Shown: in pieces, positions 17,993-28,013 of the stretch
Position numbering within the stretch: position 1 is the first letter of the stretch
Layout of the letters: every line of letters begins with the position of its first letter
DNA from: Gammaproteobacteria bacterium
GTDB lineage: Bacteria; Pseudomonadota; Gammaproteobacteria; Nitrosococcales; Methylophagaceae
Direction of reading: 5' to 3'
Length of the DNA: 64,000 nucleotides
NCBI GenBank assembly: GCA_029882915.1
Contig: JAOUJZ010000001.1
Span: 118,035 to 182,034 of the forward strand
Notes under the pieces: generated by a model
What the model saw: only the letters and a program-made list of their open reading frames with translations
Database searches by the model: none
What the model was told of the DNA's origin: nothing
Program-made: the position numbers and the translations under genes

Positions 17993-20900
17993 CTATTTTT
18001 TGCCAATGCCAATTGGATTGAGTTGTGCTTCACGTTCCGGTGTTAACGGCCGTTCTAACCAGTCAATATCTTGATCCGCTAGTTTATGTACAACAACGAC
18101 TTCATCACGTTGACTGCCCACCGTGCCGTAGTAGTTAAAGGCATACGACAGCTGGGCATAGCCGCCAATCATATTGGTTGGCTTCATGGCAATACGTGTT
18201 ACCGAATTAAGGATACCGCCACGTTTACCTGTTGAAGGCGAACCCGGCACATTCACATTTTTCTCCTGAGCGTGATACATCATGGCCATACCATTAGGGA
18301 TCCGTTGTGAAATAACGGCACGTGTAATCGTTGCACCATTCGCGTTAATGATCTCGATCCAGTCGTTATCAACTAGCCCTATTTGTTTGGCATCTTGTTC
18401 TGATATCCAGGTATAAGGACCACCACGGAATAACTGCAACATACGCAAGTTATCTTGATACGTTGAATGGATACCCCATTTTGAATGCGGTGTAATCCAG
18501 CTCAAAGTCAGATGTGGTTTTTTACGTACATTATCAGGCAGTTTTTCATGCGCCTTCATATCAATCGGTGGGCGATAAGTACAGTTACCCTCACCAAAGT
18601 CCAGCATCCATTCATGATCTTGATAGAAGTGCGCTCTACCTGTTAGCGTTCTGAATGGAATATGTTCATGTACATTGGTGTAACCCGCTGTGTATGACAC
18701 ATGTTCTGATTCAATTCCTGACCAGGTTGGTGCAGTAATGATCTTACGCGGTTGAGCCTGAATATCACGGAAGGTGATCTTCTCTTCCTGCCTCCCAGCA
18801 TAAAGATGATGATGATCAATACCTGTTTTTTTCGATAATGCTGACCATGATTTATGGGCCACTTCACCATTGGTTTCTGGTGCCATCCGCATTACAGAGT
18901 CACAGACATAAATATCCTCCTCTAACGAAGGCATTCCGTACGATACCCCTGGAACTTTAACTGTATAGTTAAGTTTCTTCAGCTCTTCGTACTCTTGCTC
19001 TGTGTTCCAGTCAACACCCTTAATATTATTACCAATTGTGGTCATCAACGGACCTAAAGCAATGTATTTGTTATAAATACTTCCATAGTCACGTTCAATA
19101 ACTTTAATAATAGGCATGGTTTTACCTGGGACAGGCTCACATTCACCTCGTTTCCAATCTTTGACTTCACCAAAAGGTTGAGCCAATTCAGCTGGTGAGT
19201 CATGTTGCATAGGCAATGCCACCACATCCTTTCTAACACCAAGATGTTGACCGCCTAGTTCACTGAACTTTTTAGCAATAGATTGGAAAATCTGCCAATC
19301 TGATTTAGATTCCCAACCTGGTGAGACTGCTTCAGAGAGTGGGTGAATAAATGGATGCATATCCGTAGTATTCAGGTCATTTTTCTCATACCAGGTTGCT
19401 GTTGGTAACACGATATCTGAATAAGCACCTGTAGAATTTAGACGGAAGTTGATATCAACCATTAAGTCTAATTTTGCGATAGGGGCTTCTTCATGCCATT
19501 TCACTTCCTTACAACGATTACCATCACCACCTTCCTGCATTACACCATTTTGTGCTCCAAGCAGGTGTTTAAGGAAGTATTCATGGCCTTTTGCTGAGGT
19601 ACCAATCAGGTTAGCTCGCCATACAAACAGGTTACGAGGCCAGTTTTCAGGTGCATCAGGATCAGCAAATGCCACATCCAACTCACCCTCTTTCAGCTGT
19701 TTGGCCACATATGCGCCCATACCAGCTTCATCGGTGACACCCGCTTGTTCAGCCTCTTTAGCTAAAGTAATTGGGTTTTTGTTCCAGTGTGGTGAAGATG
19801 GCAACCAGCCTAGTCGAGTTGCAACTACATTGTAATCTGCAATGCTATAGCCTTTATATTTTGCTTTAGCTGCAGGTGACTGCAAGTCATCCGGATTAAT
19901 GGTGTCATAACGCCATTGATCGGTATGGAAATACCAGAATGATGTTGAATTTTGATGGCGTGGAGGACGTTGCCAGTCAAGTGCAAAGGCAATTGGTGCC
20001 CAACCCGCTTGTGGTCGTAATTTTTCCTGACCTACATAGTGTGCCCAACCACCACCAGATTGACCAACGCAACCACACATATGAAGTAGATTCATAATTG
20101 AACGGTAACTCAAATCATTGTGATACCAGTGGTTAATTGCAGCCCCCATAATAACCATGGATTTACCCGTGGTTTTAGCGGCATTATCAGCAAATTCACG
20201 GCCTGTACGTTCAATATCAGCAGCTTTCACACCAGTGACTTTTTCAGCCCAGGCTGGTGTGTAAGCTACATCTGCATCAGCATAAGATTTAGCGACATTT
20301 TCACCACCCAAGCCGCGATCCAGACTGTAATTAGCCAATTGTAAATCAAATACACTGGTAACAAAAACGTCTTCACCATTAGCTAACGTTAGCTTTCTAG
20401 TAGGGACGTTTCTCCATAACAAGCCCGGCTCATCAGGTGTGAAATGTGGAAATCCAACAGAGACCACTTCATCATGATTATCAATACATGAAAGTTCTTC
20501 AATAATGTCATTATCCGATGCTTTTGGTAATAAATTCCATTTACCTTCTTCACCCCAACGGAAACCAATTGAGCCATTTGGTGCAACAAATGTTTTGCTG
20601 TTTTCATCGTAAACAATTGTTTTCCATTCGGGATTGTTATCTTCACCAAGATTATTATCAAAATCTGACGCCCTGAGACAACGATCAGAGACATAGCCAC
20701 CGCCATGCTTACGCAATATAACCTGCATTGGCAAATCGGTATTTTGACGTGCATACGCCGTAAAGTAGGGTTCTTGTTTATCGATGTGAAACTCTTTCAG
20801 TGCCACATGGCCCATTGCCATGAAGGCAGCAGAGTCAGTGCCCTGTTTTACCGGCATCCATAGATCAGCAAATTTCACATACTCAGCGTAATCGGGGGCC

Positions 20901-21742
20901 ATTGACACAATCTTGGCACCTTTATAACGAACCTCTGTAGCAAAATGTGCATCAGGAGTTCGTGTCATCGGTAGATTTGCACCTGTGATCACTATATAAG
21001 TAGAGTTATACCAGTCTGCTGCTTCAGGTACGTCTGTCTGTTCGCCCCATGTTTGTGGGCTTGCAGCAGGTAAATCACAATACCAGTCATAAAAAGAGCC
21101 GCAGGCACCACCGATGAGAGAGAGGTATCGAGAGCCTGCAGCGTAAGAAATCATTGACATAGCTGGAATTGGTGAGAAGCCGTAAATACGATCCGGACCC
21201 CATTTATCAATAGTATAAATATTGGCGGCGGCTGTAATCTCAGTCACCTCTTCCCATGTCGCCCGAACAAAACCACCTAAACCACGGACCGAAGTGTATT
21301 TTTTACGCTTGTTTTCATCTGCTTGAATCGCAGCCCATGCTTCTACTGGGTCTTTACCTGAACGACGTTCAGCACGATACAACTCAAGTAATCGACCACG
21401 AATAAGTGGATATTTAATACGGTGAGGACTGTATAAGTACCATGAAAAACTCGCACCACGCTGACAACCTCGCGGCTCGTGATTAGGCATATCTTCGCGA
21501 GTACGTGGATAATCTGTTTGCTGCATTTCAAATGACACTAGGCCATTTTTAACAAATATTTTCCAGGAACAACCACCGGTACAATTTACCCCATGGGTAG
21601 AACGCACCACCTTGTCATGACGCCAGCGATTACGATATCCATCTTCCCATTGACGATCTTCGTTGGTCACGATGCCATGTTCATCCGAAAAGGTTTCTTT
21701 AACCTTATCGAAGAAATTTAATCTATCCAGAAAGTGACTCAT
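17993..21742 (-). CDS. narG: Respiratory nitrate reductase alpha subunit (Mo-bisMGD)
   Basis: NarG is the catalytic subunit of the cytoplasm-facing membrane nitrate reductase, reducing nitrate to nitrite with electrons from quinol. The 1249-aa length matches E. coli NarG (1247). The N-terminus carries the FS0 cluster motif with one His and three Cys (RSTHGVNCTGGCSWKIF ... RGCQRG). The segment DLPAASPQTWGEQTDVPE, expected to hold the Asp ligand of molybdenum, is conserved. So are molybdopterin-binding segments near the C-terminus (GGPYTWISEQDA, NWIGGYAQ-like MIGGYAQLSYAF). No twin-arginine signal is present, as expected. It is fourth in the order narX-L, K1, K2, G, H, J, I counting operons, and first of the structural genes. 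Confidence 0.99.
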   Translation of the reverse strand: MSHFLDRLNFFDKVKETFSDEHGIVTNEDRQWEDGYRNRWRHDKVVRSTHGVNCTGGCSWKIFVKNGLVSFEMQQTDYPRTREDMPNHEPRGCQRGASFSWYLYSPHRIKYPLIRGRLLELYRAERRSGKDPVEAWAAIQADENKRKKYTSVRGLGGFVRATWEEVTEITAAANIYTIDKWGPDRIYGFSPIPAMSMISYAAGSRYLSLIGGACGSFYDWYCDLPAASPQTWGEQTDVPEAADWYNSTYIVITGANLPMTRTPDAHFATEVRYKGAKIVSMAPDYAEYVKFADLWMPVKQGTDSAAFMAMGHVALKEFHIDKQEPYFTAYARQNTDLPMQVILRKHGGGYVSDRCLRASDFDNNLGEDNNPEWKTIVYDENSKTFVAPNGSIGFRWGEEGKWNLLPKASDNDIIEELSCIDNHDEVVSVGFPHFTPDEPGLLWRNVPTRKLTLANGEDVFVTSVFDLQLANYSLDRGLGGENVAKSYADADVAYTPAWAEKVTGVKAADIERTGREFADNAAKTTGKSMVIMGAAINHWYHNDLSYRSIMNLLHMCGCVGQSGGGWAHYVGQEKLRPQAGWAPIAFALDWQRPPRHQNSTSFWYFHTDQWRYDTINPDDLQSPAAKAKYKGYSIADYNVVATRLGWLPSSPHWNKNPITLAKEAEQAGVTDEAGMGAYVAKQLKEGELDVAFADPDAPENWPRNLFVWRANLIGTSAKGHEYFLKHLLGAQNGVMQEGGDGNRCKEVKWHEEAPIAKLDLMVDINFRLNSTGAYSDIVLPTATWYEKNDLNTTDMHPFIHPLSEAVSPGWESKSDWQIFQSIAKKFSELGGQHLGVRKDVVALPMQHDSPAELAQPFGEVKDWKRGECEPVPGKTMPIIKVIERDYGSIYNKYIALGPLMTTIGNNIKGVDWNTEQEYEELKKLNYTVKVPGVSYGMPSLEEDIYVCDSVMRMAPETNGEVAHKSWSALSKKTGIDHHHLYAGRQEEKITFRDIQAQPRKIITAPTWSGIESEHVSYTAGYTNVHEHIPFRTLTGRAHFYQDHEWMLDFGEGNCTYRPPIDMKAHEKLPDNVRKKPHLTLSWITPHSKWGIHSTYQDNLRMLQLFRGGPYTWISEQDAKQIGLVDNDWIEIINANGATITRAVISQRIPNGMAMMYHAQEKNVNVPGSPSTGKRGGILNSVTRIAMKPTNMIGGYAQLSYAFNYYGTVGSQRDEVVVVHKLADQDIDWLERPLTPEREAQLNPIGIGKK

Positions 21743-21807
21743 AGTATTCTCTCCGTTATTACTTCTGCTTGATATATGTGTGTCAAGCGATAAATATGTA
21801 GAACATA

Positions 21808-21828
21808 GTGGTCAGACTCACTGACCAC
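21808..21828 (-). other. Intercistronic hairpin between narK2 and narG
   Basis: A perfect 8-bp stem (GTGGTCAG / CTGACCAC, 5-nt loop) lies in the 102-bp gap between narK2 and narG. There is no T run on the transcribed strand, so it is more likely an mRNA processing or stability element than a terminator. Confidence 0.45.
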
Positions 21829-21844
21829 CTTCTTCTAATGGATT

Positions 21845-23464
21845 TTATGGATTGTGGAACTCTGCATCTTTACGCAAGTAGAACCACCAGTTAATAACCA
21901 TGCAAACGGCATAGAAAATGGCAAATCCATAAAGCGCATTTTCTGGTGTTGTTGCTTTAATTTGTTCTCCAAAGACTTTTGGAATAATGAATGCACCATA
22001 GGCAGCCACAGCAGAAGTCCAACCTAGTACTGGGCCCGCTTGCTCTTTATTGAACACTTGAGAGATAGTACGGAAAGTGGATCCATTACCTAACCCTGTA
22101 GCCGCAAAAAGAATCACAAACAAGACCAAGAAAGGCATAAAGTACTGCTCAGGTGTTGCTGATGCATAAGCTTGCTTCATAAAATATGCTACGCCCAATG
22201 CAGAAGCCACCATAATCGCTGAGATAATTTGTGTTACTTTCGCTCCACCCATTTTATCCGCAATCATACCGCCCACTGGACGAATCAATGCCCCTACAAA
22301 AGCGCCCATCCAAGCATACCTTAAAGCTGACGGACCATTTGGATTGGTCACATCATGTGTCATGACACCGTCAACTAATAAATGTTGATATCCAAATACA
22401 ACTTTAATGGCTAACGCTAATGTTGCCGCATAACCAATAAATGAACCGAATGTCATTACATAAATAATAGTCATGGCCCATGTGTGTTTATTGTCAAAAA
22501 TCTTGTATTGACGATTCAGCCCTTCTTTGTAGTCGCTGCCCAAAGGTAAAAGTTTTAATAGCAATACTGTCAAAACAATCACTATTGGCAGTGCTATCCA
22601 TTTACTCAACATCATTCCAGAACCATGTGCTACCTCTGGCAACATTAACCACAAACCAAATGCAGCGGTTGCAAGACCTAAAATCAACATCACAATGATC
22701 TTAATGAAGGCGCTCACGGTAGAGCCGATATTAGGTGACACAAATTCTTCTGTAATGTTATTCATCCCCATCCAGGTTGCAATTGAAAGTGGGATTAAGA
22801 TGATTAACCAGATATAACCTGCATTTTGAATATAGGTATCAGTACCTGCAGGAATTTTGCCGATGAGCGTACCTGAAGAAATCAGTAATTCCATTGGTTC
22901 ACCTGTAAATCCAACAGCCATGGTCATTGCCAATGGAATCAGGATTTGCATGGTAGTCACACCAAAGTTACCTAAACCCGCGTTCATTCCTAATGAATAC
23001 CCCTGTATCTTCTTAGGATAGAAGAAAGAAATATTTGACATTGAAGAGGCAAAGTTACCACCACCAATACCAGACAGTAAGGCTAAAATCTGGAAATGCC
23101 AAAATGGAGTGTCTGGGCTAGATAAAGCTATACCAACCCCTAACGCTGGCAAAATTAACAGTGATGTGGTTAAGAAAATAGTATTTCTACCCCCTGCTAA
23201 ACGAATGAAGAAGGTAGAAGGGATCCTTAATGTTGCACCAGACAAACCTGCAATTGCCGCTAGGGTGAACAACTGTGATTTTTCAAAACCACCATAACCA
23301 AGATTGAGCATTTGGACAGTGATGATGCCCCACATTAACCACACTGCAAAACCACTCAACAAGCTTGGAATTGATATCCAAAGATTCCTGCTCGCTATTT
23401 TTTTCCCTGTGGATTCCCAGAACTGCTCGTCCTCGACATCCCATTTTTGTAGATCTTTAGCCAT
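21845..23464 (-). CDS. narK2: Nitrate/nitrite transporter, NarK2-like (MFS)
   Basis: A major-facilitator transporter of the nitrate/nitrite porter family, 539 aa, with about 12 predicted helices and an expanded cytoplasmic loop (DYKEGLNRQYKIFDNKHTW). The glycine-rich nitrate signatures GIGGGNFASSMSNISFF and GLGNGSTFRTISQVF are present, and each half carries an Arg in the substrate-gate region (LRIPSTFF, ALIRPVGG). The greater length compared with the 430-aa upstream paralogue fits the NarK2/NarU type, usually regarded as nitrate/nitrite antiporters. Direction of transport is inferred, not shown. The gene lies between narK1 and narG in the K1-K2-G-H-J-I order seen in Pseudomonas. Confidence 0.9.
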   Translation of the reverse strand: MAKDLQKWDVEDEQFWESTGKKIASRNLWISIPSLLSGFAVWLMWGIITVQMLNLGYGGFEKSQLFTLAAIAGLSGATLRIPSTFFIRLAGGRNTIFLTTSLLILPALGVGIALSSPDTPFWHFQILALLSGIGGGNFASSMSNISFFYPKKIQGYSLGMNAGLGNFGVTTMQILIPLAMTMAVGFTGEPMELLISSGTLIGKIPAGTDTYIQNAGYIWLIILIPLSIATWMGMNNITEEFVSPNIGSTVSAFIKIIVMLILGLATAAFGLWLMLPEVAHGSGMMLSKWIALPIVIVLTVLLLKLLPLGSDYKEGLNRQYKIFDNKHTWAMTIIYVMTFGSFIGYAATLALAIKVVFGYQHLLVDGVMTHDVTNPNGPSALRYAWMGAFVGALIRPVGGMIADKMGGAKVTQIISAIMVASALGVAYFMKQAYASATPEQYFMPFLVLFVILFAATGLGNGSTFRTISQVFNKEQAGPVLGWTSAVAAYGAFIIPKVFGEQIKATTPENALYGFAIFYAVCMVINWWFYLRKDAEFHNP

Positions 23465-23520
23465 GGCTAATATCCTCTAGTTAATTATTCCAAATATATC
23501 CACTATTACCCGCATAGGAA

Positions 23521-24813
23521 TTACTCTATTAATTCTGCATCTCTTTCTGCCCTACGAACTAAATATGCTTCATGCCGTTCCTGTTTCATTGGGCGCACTT
23601 CTGTCCAATACATCCATAGTAGAGATACCCAGATAACGCCAAACATCAACATAAAGGCTGACGAACGAACACCAGTCAAATCAACCAATGCACCGAACAT
23701 AATAGGAAGTAAAAATCCCCCCATGCCACCAGCAAGACCAACGATGCCGGAAATGACACCGATGTTGTGTGAATAGTCATCTGAAATGTATTTGAAGACT
23801 GATGCTTTACCGATAGCAAAAGCCACCCCAATGGTAAACATCAATACTGTAAATACAGTAGCATTTAAGCCTATATCAAAGCCCAAAGGACCATCTACAG
23901 TCATAATACTTAGATGAGTTTGTGGGTAAGAAAGGAAGAATAGACAAACCAATGACACCCATAACACCCACCATGTAACTGTATGAGCACCATATTTATC
24001 GGAATAGAACCCACCTATGGCTCGAAGAATACCGCCCGGCAATGAGAAGCATGCAGCCAGCAAGGCAGCCGTTTTAATATCGAAGCCATATTCACCAATA
24101 TAGTATTTGGTCATCCATAATGACAAAGCTACGTAGCCACCAAACACAATTGAATAATACTGACAAAGCTTCCAGACCTTAGGATCATTTAACGCCTTCA
24201 ACTGATCAGCTATGGTGATGCTTTTACTATTATTAGTGGCGCTACTGTGAGCGGGGTCAGTAAAAGTAAACATCCAGAAAGCTATTGCAGTTACTGTCAT
24301 CAACACTGCATACACTTTTGGCACCATAGTCCAGCCGTATGCAACCACAATACTGGGAGCAATCAATTTGGTGAGTGCAGCACCAACATTACCGGCTCCA
24401 AAGATTCCCATAGCTGTACCTTGCTGGTTTCTTGGGAACCAACGAGCACAATAAGCAATACCCACTGTAAAAGAGGCGCCGGCAAGCCCCACAAACAAAC
24501 CTGTTACCAAGTAATGCCAATAAGCCGTGCCGTAAGAAATAAGCCAAATAGGAACGATGGTAGACACCATCAACCAAAAAAATACCACGCGACCACCGAA
24601 CTTGTCGGTCAACATACCAATTGGTAGTCGGAATAGAGAACCGGTCAATACGGGCATCGCTACCAAAACACCGAACTGTGTTTCATTTAACCCCAGCGTT
24701 TCCTTAATAGGAATACCGATTACTGCAAACATCATCCACACCATAAAACATACGGTGAAAGACAAAGTACTCATTCCTACTACGGACCATGCCTTGGTTT
24801 TTTCTGTTGTCAT
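23521..24813 (-). CDS. narK1: Nitrate transporter, NarK1-like (MFS)
   Basis: A 430-aa major-facilitator protein of the nitrate porter family, with 12 predicted helices. It shows FRLPIGMLTDKFGGR in the first half, the nitrate-signature-like GLAGASFTVGIAYCARWFP and GAGNVGAALTK, and GGILRAIGGFYSDKYG in the second half. This short form corresponds to NarK1-type proteins, generally thought to be proton/nitrate symporters. It is the first gene of the nar structural operon, with a good Shine-Dalgarno sequence (GGAGG, 5 nt before ATG). The upstream 165 bp to narL hold a perfect 18-bp palindrome and a TACTTCT heptamer, but no FNR box that I can recognise. Confidence 0.9.
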   Translation of the reverse strand: MTTEKTKAWSVVGMSTLSFTVCFMVWMMFAVIGIPIKETLGLNETQFGVLVAMPVLTGSLFRLPIGMLTDKFGGRVVFFWLMVSTIVPIWLISYGTAYWHYLVTGLFVGLAGASFTVGIAYCARWFPRNQQGTAMGIFGAGNVGAALTKLIAPSIVVAYGWTMVPKVYAVLMTVTAIAFWMFTFTDPAHSSATNNSKSITIADQLKALNDPKVWKLCQYYSIVFGGYVALSLWMTKYYIGEYGFDIKTAALLAACFSLPGGILRAIGGFYSDKYGAHTVTWWVLWVSLVCLFFLSYPQTHLSIMTVDGPLGFDIGLNATVFTVLMFTIGVAFAIGKASVFKYISDDYSHNIGVISGIVGLAGGMGGFLLPIMFGALVDLTGVRSSAFMLMFGVIWVSLLWMYWTEVRPMKQERHEAYLVRRAERDAELIE

Positions 24814-24905
24814 AACGTCCTCCAGTCACAGTGATTTATTCACAGTTAAAGGATAGGCGCATTAACAACGGTGTGATATTAGCCAGAAGTACAATTTGGG
24901 AACTA

Positions 24906-24923
24906 AAAAGAACTAGTTCTTTT
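24906..24923. promoter_or_regulatory. Perfect 18-bp palindrome between narL and narK1
   Basis: AAAAGAACTAGTTCTTTT is perfectly palindromic and lies about 95 bp upstream of the narK1 start and 55 bp after the narL stop. With no loop it is a poor terminator, so an operator is more likely. Nearby on the minus strand, TACTTCT matches the NarL heptamer TACYYMT. Confidence 0.45.
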
Positions 24924-24978
24924 GGGTAGGGTACGGAGTGATTAGATAGTAGATGAAGATTTTCATCACTGAACAGAG

Positions 24979-25641
24979 TTAATGCTCAGTGCTGGGAACA
25001 AGTCCATGTTCAACAGCATACACTGCCGCCTGAACACGACTCGATAGGTTGAGTTTACGTAAAATACCCTGCACATGAATTTTAACTGTCGACTCCGCCA
25101 AATCAAGTGTTCTGGCAATGCCTTTATTACTCTCACCACGAGCTAGCAGGACGATGATTTCACTCTCTCGTGGCGTCAAGTGAATAGTCTGTTGCTGTAT
25201 CGACTGCAATGGGTCTGGTTCGCGGATTACATCAGCCAACTTCGCAGCCATTTGTGGGGATATGACTGATTCGCCTTTAATAGCTTGATGTATAGAATCT
25301 ACCAAAAAGTCTATTTCTATATTTTTCAGTAAATATCCTCGAGCACCAGCACGTAATGCCTGTAATAAATCCTGTGCATCTTCTGAAACAGTCAACATCA
25401 ATACCTGAGACTCTGGTACATCTTGTTGTAACACCTGCAAAGTCTGTAAGCCATTCGTTCCAGGCATATGTAGATCGAGAAGAATGACATCAGGCTTCAA
25501 CGTCTTGGCAAGCTTAATTCCATCAAGACCATTACTAGCCTCGGCTACCACCTCGAACTCATCCTGACTTTCAAGCAACGATTTGATGCCACTACGAAAT
25601 AAACTATGATCATCAATCAATAAAATACGTATTACCGTCAC
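24979..25641 (-). CDS. narL: Nitrate/nitrite response regulator NarL
   Basis: A 220-aa LuxR-type response regulator that should activate or repress nar genes when phosphorylated by NarX. The receiver domain has the DDHSLFRSG acidic region, the phospho-acceptor Asp56 (VILLDLHMPG) and Lys in GYLLKNIE. The C-terminal helix-turn-helix runs LTPRESEIIVLLARGESNKGIA to STVKIHVQGILRKL, the NarL/NarP type. It starts with GTG, whose GTGA overlaps the narX stop, so narX and narL are translationally coupled. It is located just upstream of narK1. Confidence 0.95.
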   Translation of the reverse strand: MTVIRILLIDDHSLFRSGIKSLLESQDEFEVVAEASNGLDGIKLAKTLKPDVILLDLHMPGTNGLQTLQVLQQDVPESQVLMLTVSEDAQDLLQALRAGARGYLLKNIEIDFLVDSIHQAIKGESVISPQMAAKLADVIREPDPLQSIQQQTIHLTPRESEIIVLLARGESNKGIARTLDLAESTVKIHVQGILRKLNLSSRVQAAVYAVEHGLVPSTEH

Positions 25642-27587
25642 GCTTCTATAGCCTCAGCTACTAAAAAGGAATTACTGGCTAAAGGAAGGTTTAAACATAC
25701 CGTAGTTCCAGATCCAACGACAGAATTAATAGTCAGATTGGCATGGATACGATGAGTCCGCTCCTTCATAATACGAAGTCCAACATGAGTATCAGATATT
25801 TCCTTGGCATCATCGAAACCGATACCATTATCCTTAATAATCATCTGGCAGCCCGCTTCGTGTCTAAAAGTCACCTCGACTAATGTTGCTTGTGAATGCT
25901 TACGGATATTAGAAAGGCTCTCGTGTAAAATATGCATCAATTGCAATATGGTTTCAGGTTGAAGCGGCACAGCATTACCTTCATATTTATACCTTGTTTT
26001 AATTCCGGTTTGCCCTTCAAATTTTTCCAACGCACTACGGATCGCAACATCAATATCATCATGCTCAGTACGCGTACGGAAATGGACCAACAATTCCCTG
26101 ACATCATCATAACTTTCTTGTATTCCTTCCTTGATTTTGACTAAGGTGCCATCGACACTCTCATAATGTCCTTTTCGCAGACTATCTTGTAATAGTTGAG
26201 CCTGAATGTTCAAAAAAGCCAGTGATTGTGCGATGCTATCGTGAAGTTCCTGTGCCAATAAATTACGTTCTTCAGAGATAGCTAATTCTTTTTCACGCTC
26301 CACAAATCGTTGATTTTCAATAGCAGCTCCCAAGTGCTGGCTCACCGTTTCCAGCAATTTCACCTCTGAAGGCGGCAATACCCTCGGTTCTTTAAAAAAT
26401 AGATTAAATACACCTATTATATTCTGCCTCGTTTTGATCGGTGCAGCTATAATCCCTTCAAAACCTTCATTTTGGCATGTATGCCTAGATAACTCTGTTT
26501 GATCAATATCTGCAACCTTACAACTGACAGCACTGGCACCTATTGCAGATTCACCACATAAGCAATCACCACAGGATAAAGTTGATTCCTTGGTAAGAAA
26601 ATCTTCTGAAACACCATACCATGCAACAATAGGAGCTTTTTCATGCTTTGGATCAATTAATCGTATAACACCTGCACTGGCACCAAACAACATTACCATC
26701 TTTCCAAGAACGCCATCGCATAATATTTCTGTAGCTGATGCCGTATTTAAAAATGATGTTGTATCGTACAATGCTGCCAGTTCACGACTTTTAAACTCTA
26801 TGCTTTGTGTTTTACTTTTGACCCGCTGTTCGAGGGTGGCGTAGATTTCCTGTAAATGTTCTGCCATTCGGTTAAATCCAACCGCCAACTCTTCCAGTTC
26901 ATCCTGTCCATTCACGGGTAGGCGAACACTAAAATCACCTTTACCCATTTTATCCAGACCATCTTTAATTCGATGAACAGGAATTATCACCATTCTCATA
27001 AACAAATAGATCAACAATAGTGTCCCTATTAAAGCCAGGATAACCAGACCTAACTGAAAACTACGTAATAATTTTGTTGCCCGAGCCTGACTCTGCTCCA
27101 CCATCACAACCAAGGCATCTATATCTGCAACAAAAGCTTTTAACTCACTCCTGTAATTTTCCAGAAGTCGACTCGCTTTTTTCGTGTTCGTTTCTTTGAG
27201 AATGTCAAGAACATGTGGCTTGTTTCGCTCAAACCACGCTTTCTGAATCTGCTTTAATGACGAGCGAAGCTCAGGATCATTAGGCAATAACAACGGTCGG
27301 ACAGGATCCCCCTTTTCTAGCACTAATAGCGTTTTTTCAAACAAATTAATTTCGTTGTTAGTTTCGATTGTTAATGCTGAAGAGGGATCTTCAACATGTT
27401 GAGCTAACAAAAACGCAATACTATATGAACGCATGCGCTGACTACCTGCGTCGTTAATTGCGGCTGCTCCGCCTTCCAGACGCCAGGAAACCATTAAAGT
27501 AGACGCAATTGCCACAAATGCAATCACAAAATAGATAATTAATAAGCCGGTAATCTTTTGGTGAATAGACAGGGTAGAAAAATTCAA
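25638..27587 (-). CDS. narX: Nitrate/nitrite sensor histidine kinase NarX
   Basis: A 649-aa membrane sensor kinase. Helix one (about residues 11-34) precedes a periplasmic helical domain that starts with the nitrate-binding P-box (AAINDAGSQRMRSYSIAF, about 41-58). A second helix near 175-195 leads to HAMP. A GAF-like central module contains a cysteine group (LSCGDCLCGES, VSCKVADID, HTCQNEG). The HisKA_3 phospho-acceptor His is in LAQELHDSIAQSL near 445, and HATPase_c closes the protein. The start appears to be TTG at 27587, since an in-frame stop lies a few codons upstream and no ATG is available. The ribosome-binding site is weak, so the start is less sure than the identity. It overlaps narL by 4 bp. 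Confidence 0.93.
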   Translation of the reverse strand: MNFSTLSIHQKITGLLIIYFVIAFVAIASTLMVSWRLEGGAAAINDAGSQRMRSYSIAFLLAQHVEDPSSALTIETNNEINLFEKTLLVLEKGDPVRPLLLPNDPELRSSLKQIQKAWFERNKPHVLDILKETNTKKASRLLENYRSELKAFVADIDALVVMVEQSQARATKLLRSFQLGLVILALIGTLLLIYLFMRMVIIPVHRIKDGLDKMGKGDFSVRLPVNGQDELEELAVGFNRMAEHLQEIYATLEQRVKSKTQSIEFKSRELAALYDTTSFLNTASATEILCDGVLGKMVMLFGASAGVIRLIDPKHEKAPIVAWYGVSEDFLTKESTLSCGDCLCGESAIGASAVSCKVADIDQTELSRHTCQNEGFEGIIAAPIKTRQNIIGVFNLFFKEPRVLPPSEVKLLETVSQHLGAAIENQRFVEREKELAISEERNLLAQELHDSIAQSLAFLNIQAQLLQDSLRKGHYESVDGTLVKIKEGIQESYDDVRELLVHFRTRTEHDDIDVAIRSALEKFEGQTGIKTRYKYEGNAVPLQPETILQLMHILHESLSNIRKHSQATLVEVTFRHEAGCQMIIKDNGIGFDDAKEISDTHVGLRIMKERTHRIHANLTINSVVGSGTTVCLNLPLASNSFLVAEAIEA

Positions 27588-27819
27588 AACCAGGCAACCA
27601 CATTCAAATCAAAAAAATTAGTGTAAGGCGGTATGAAATTAATTTCACCTACTTTTTTCAATCATGTCTTTAAATAAGACACTAATTACACATAATTATG
27701 GCGATCATTAATGCCGTTTTCATACTGTACGGGTAATTGCCAGCATCTAGCTTAATTTTGTCGTAACTGGTATCTTTACAGGCTGTTTTTAATCACCATA
27801 TTTATTAGAGAGAGAAATA
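27588..27819. other. Intergenic region between narX and the first 34-aa gene
   Basis: A divergent, AT-rich promoter region for narX (minus) and the first small membrane protein (plus). TTGATTTGAATG on the minus strand, 10-25 bp upstream of the narX start, contains one FNR half-site only. No complete FNR box or terminator was seen. Confidence 0.5.
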
Positions 27820-27924
27820 ATGGAAAAGCTAGAGAATTTCATGATTGAAAAGTTTTCAGGGTTCATTTTTGCATTCGCGATTTTTTGGTTATCGCTAGTC
27901 GCATATGGCTTATTTAATTCTTAA
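27820..27924 (+). CDS. 34-aa single-helix membrane protein (copy 1), not in ORF track
   Basis: This short ORF is supported by its homology to a second copy 280 bp downstream. The peptide starts MEKLENFMIEKF and ends in a hydrophobic helix (FIFAFAIFWLSLVAYGLF). Twenty of 34 positions are identical to copy 2, including the charged MEKLE start, IFAF, the Trp and LV-YGL. A purine-rich stretch (AGAGAGAAATA) precedes the ATG, and a Rho-independent terminator follows 27 bp after the stop, so it forms its own small transcription unit. The pattern of charged N-terminus, one helix and Trp/Tyr near the outer end is like small accessory subunits of respiratory oxidases. That is a resemblance, not an identification. 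Confidence 0.8.
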   Translation: MEKLENFMIEKFSGFIFAFAIFWLSLVAYGLFNS

Positions 27925-27951
27925 ATAAAACATCTTGATTCATTATCTAAT

Positions 27952-27979
27952 AAAGCCAGTTATCCCGACTGGCTTTTTT
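27952..27979 (+). terminator. Rho-independent terminator after small protein copy 1
   Basis: A stem AAAGCCAGT / ACTGGCTTT with a 7-nt loop is followed by a T run (TTTTTTT). It separates copy 1 from copy 2. Confidence 0.88.
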
Positions 27980-28013
27980 ATAGCTAACGCCCTTACAATA
28001 AAAAGCTGGTTCT

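Noticed and set aside
24814-24978. FNR box upstream of narK1
   Set aside because: No TTGAT-N4-ATCAA or close variant on either strand in this interval.
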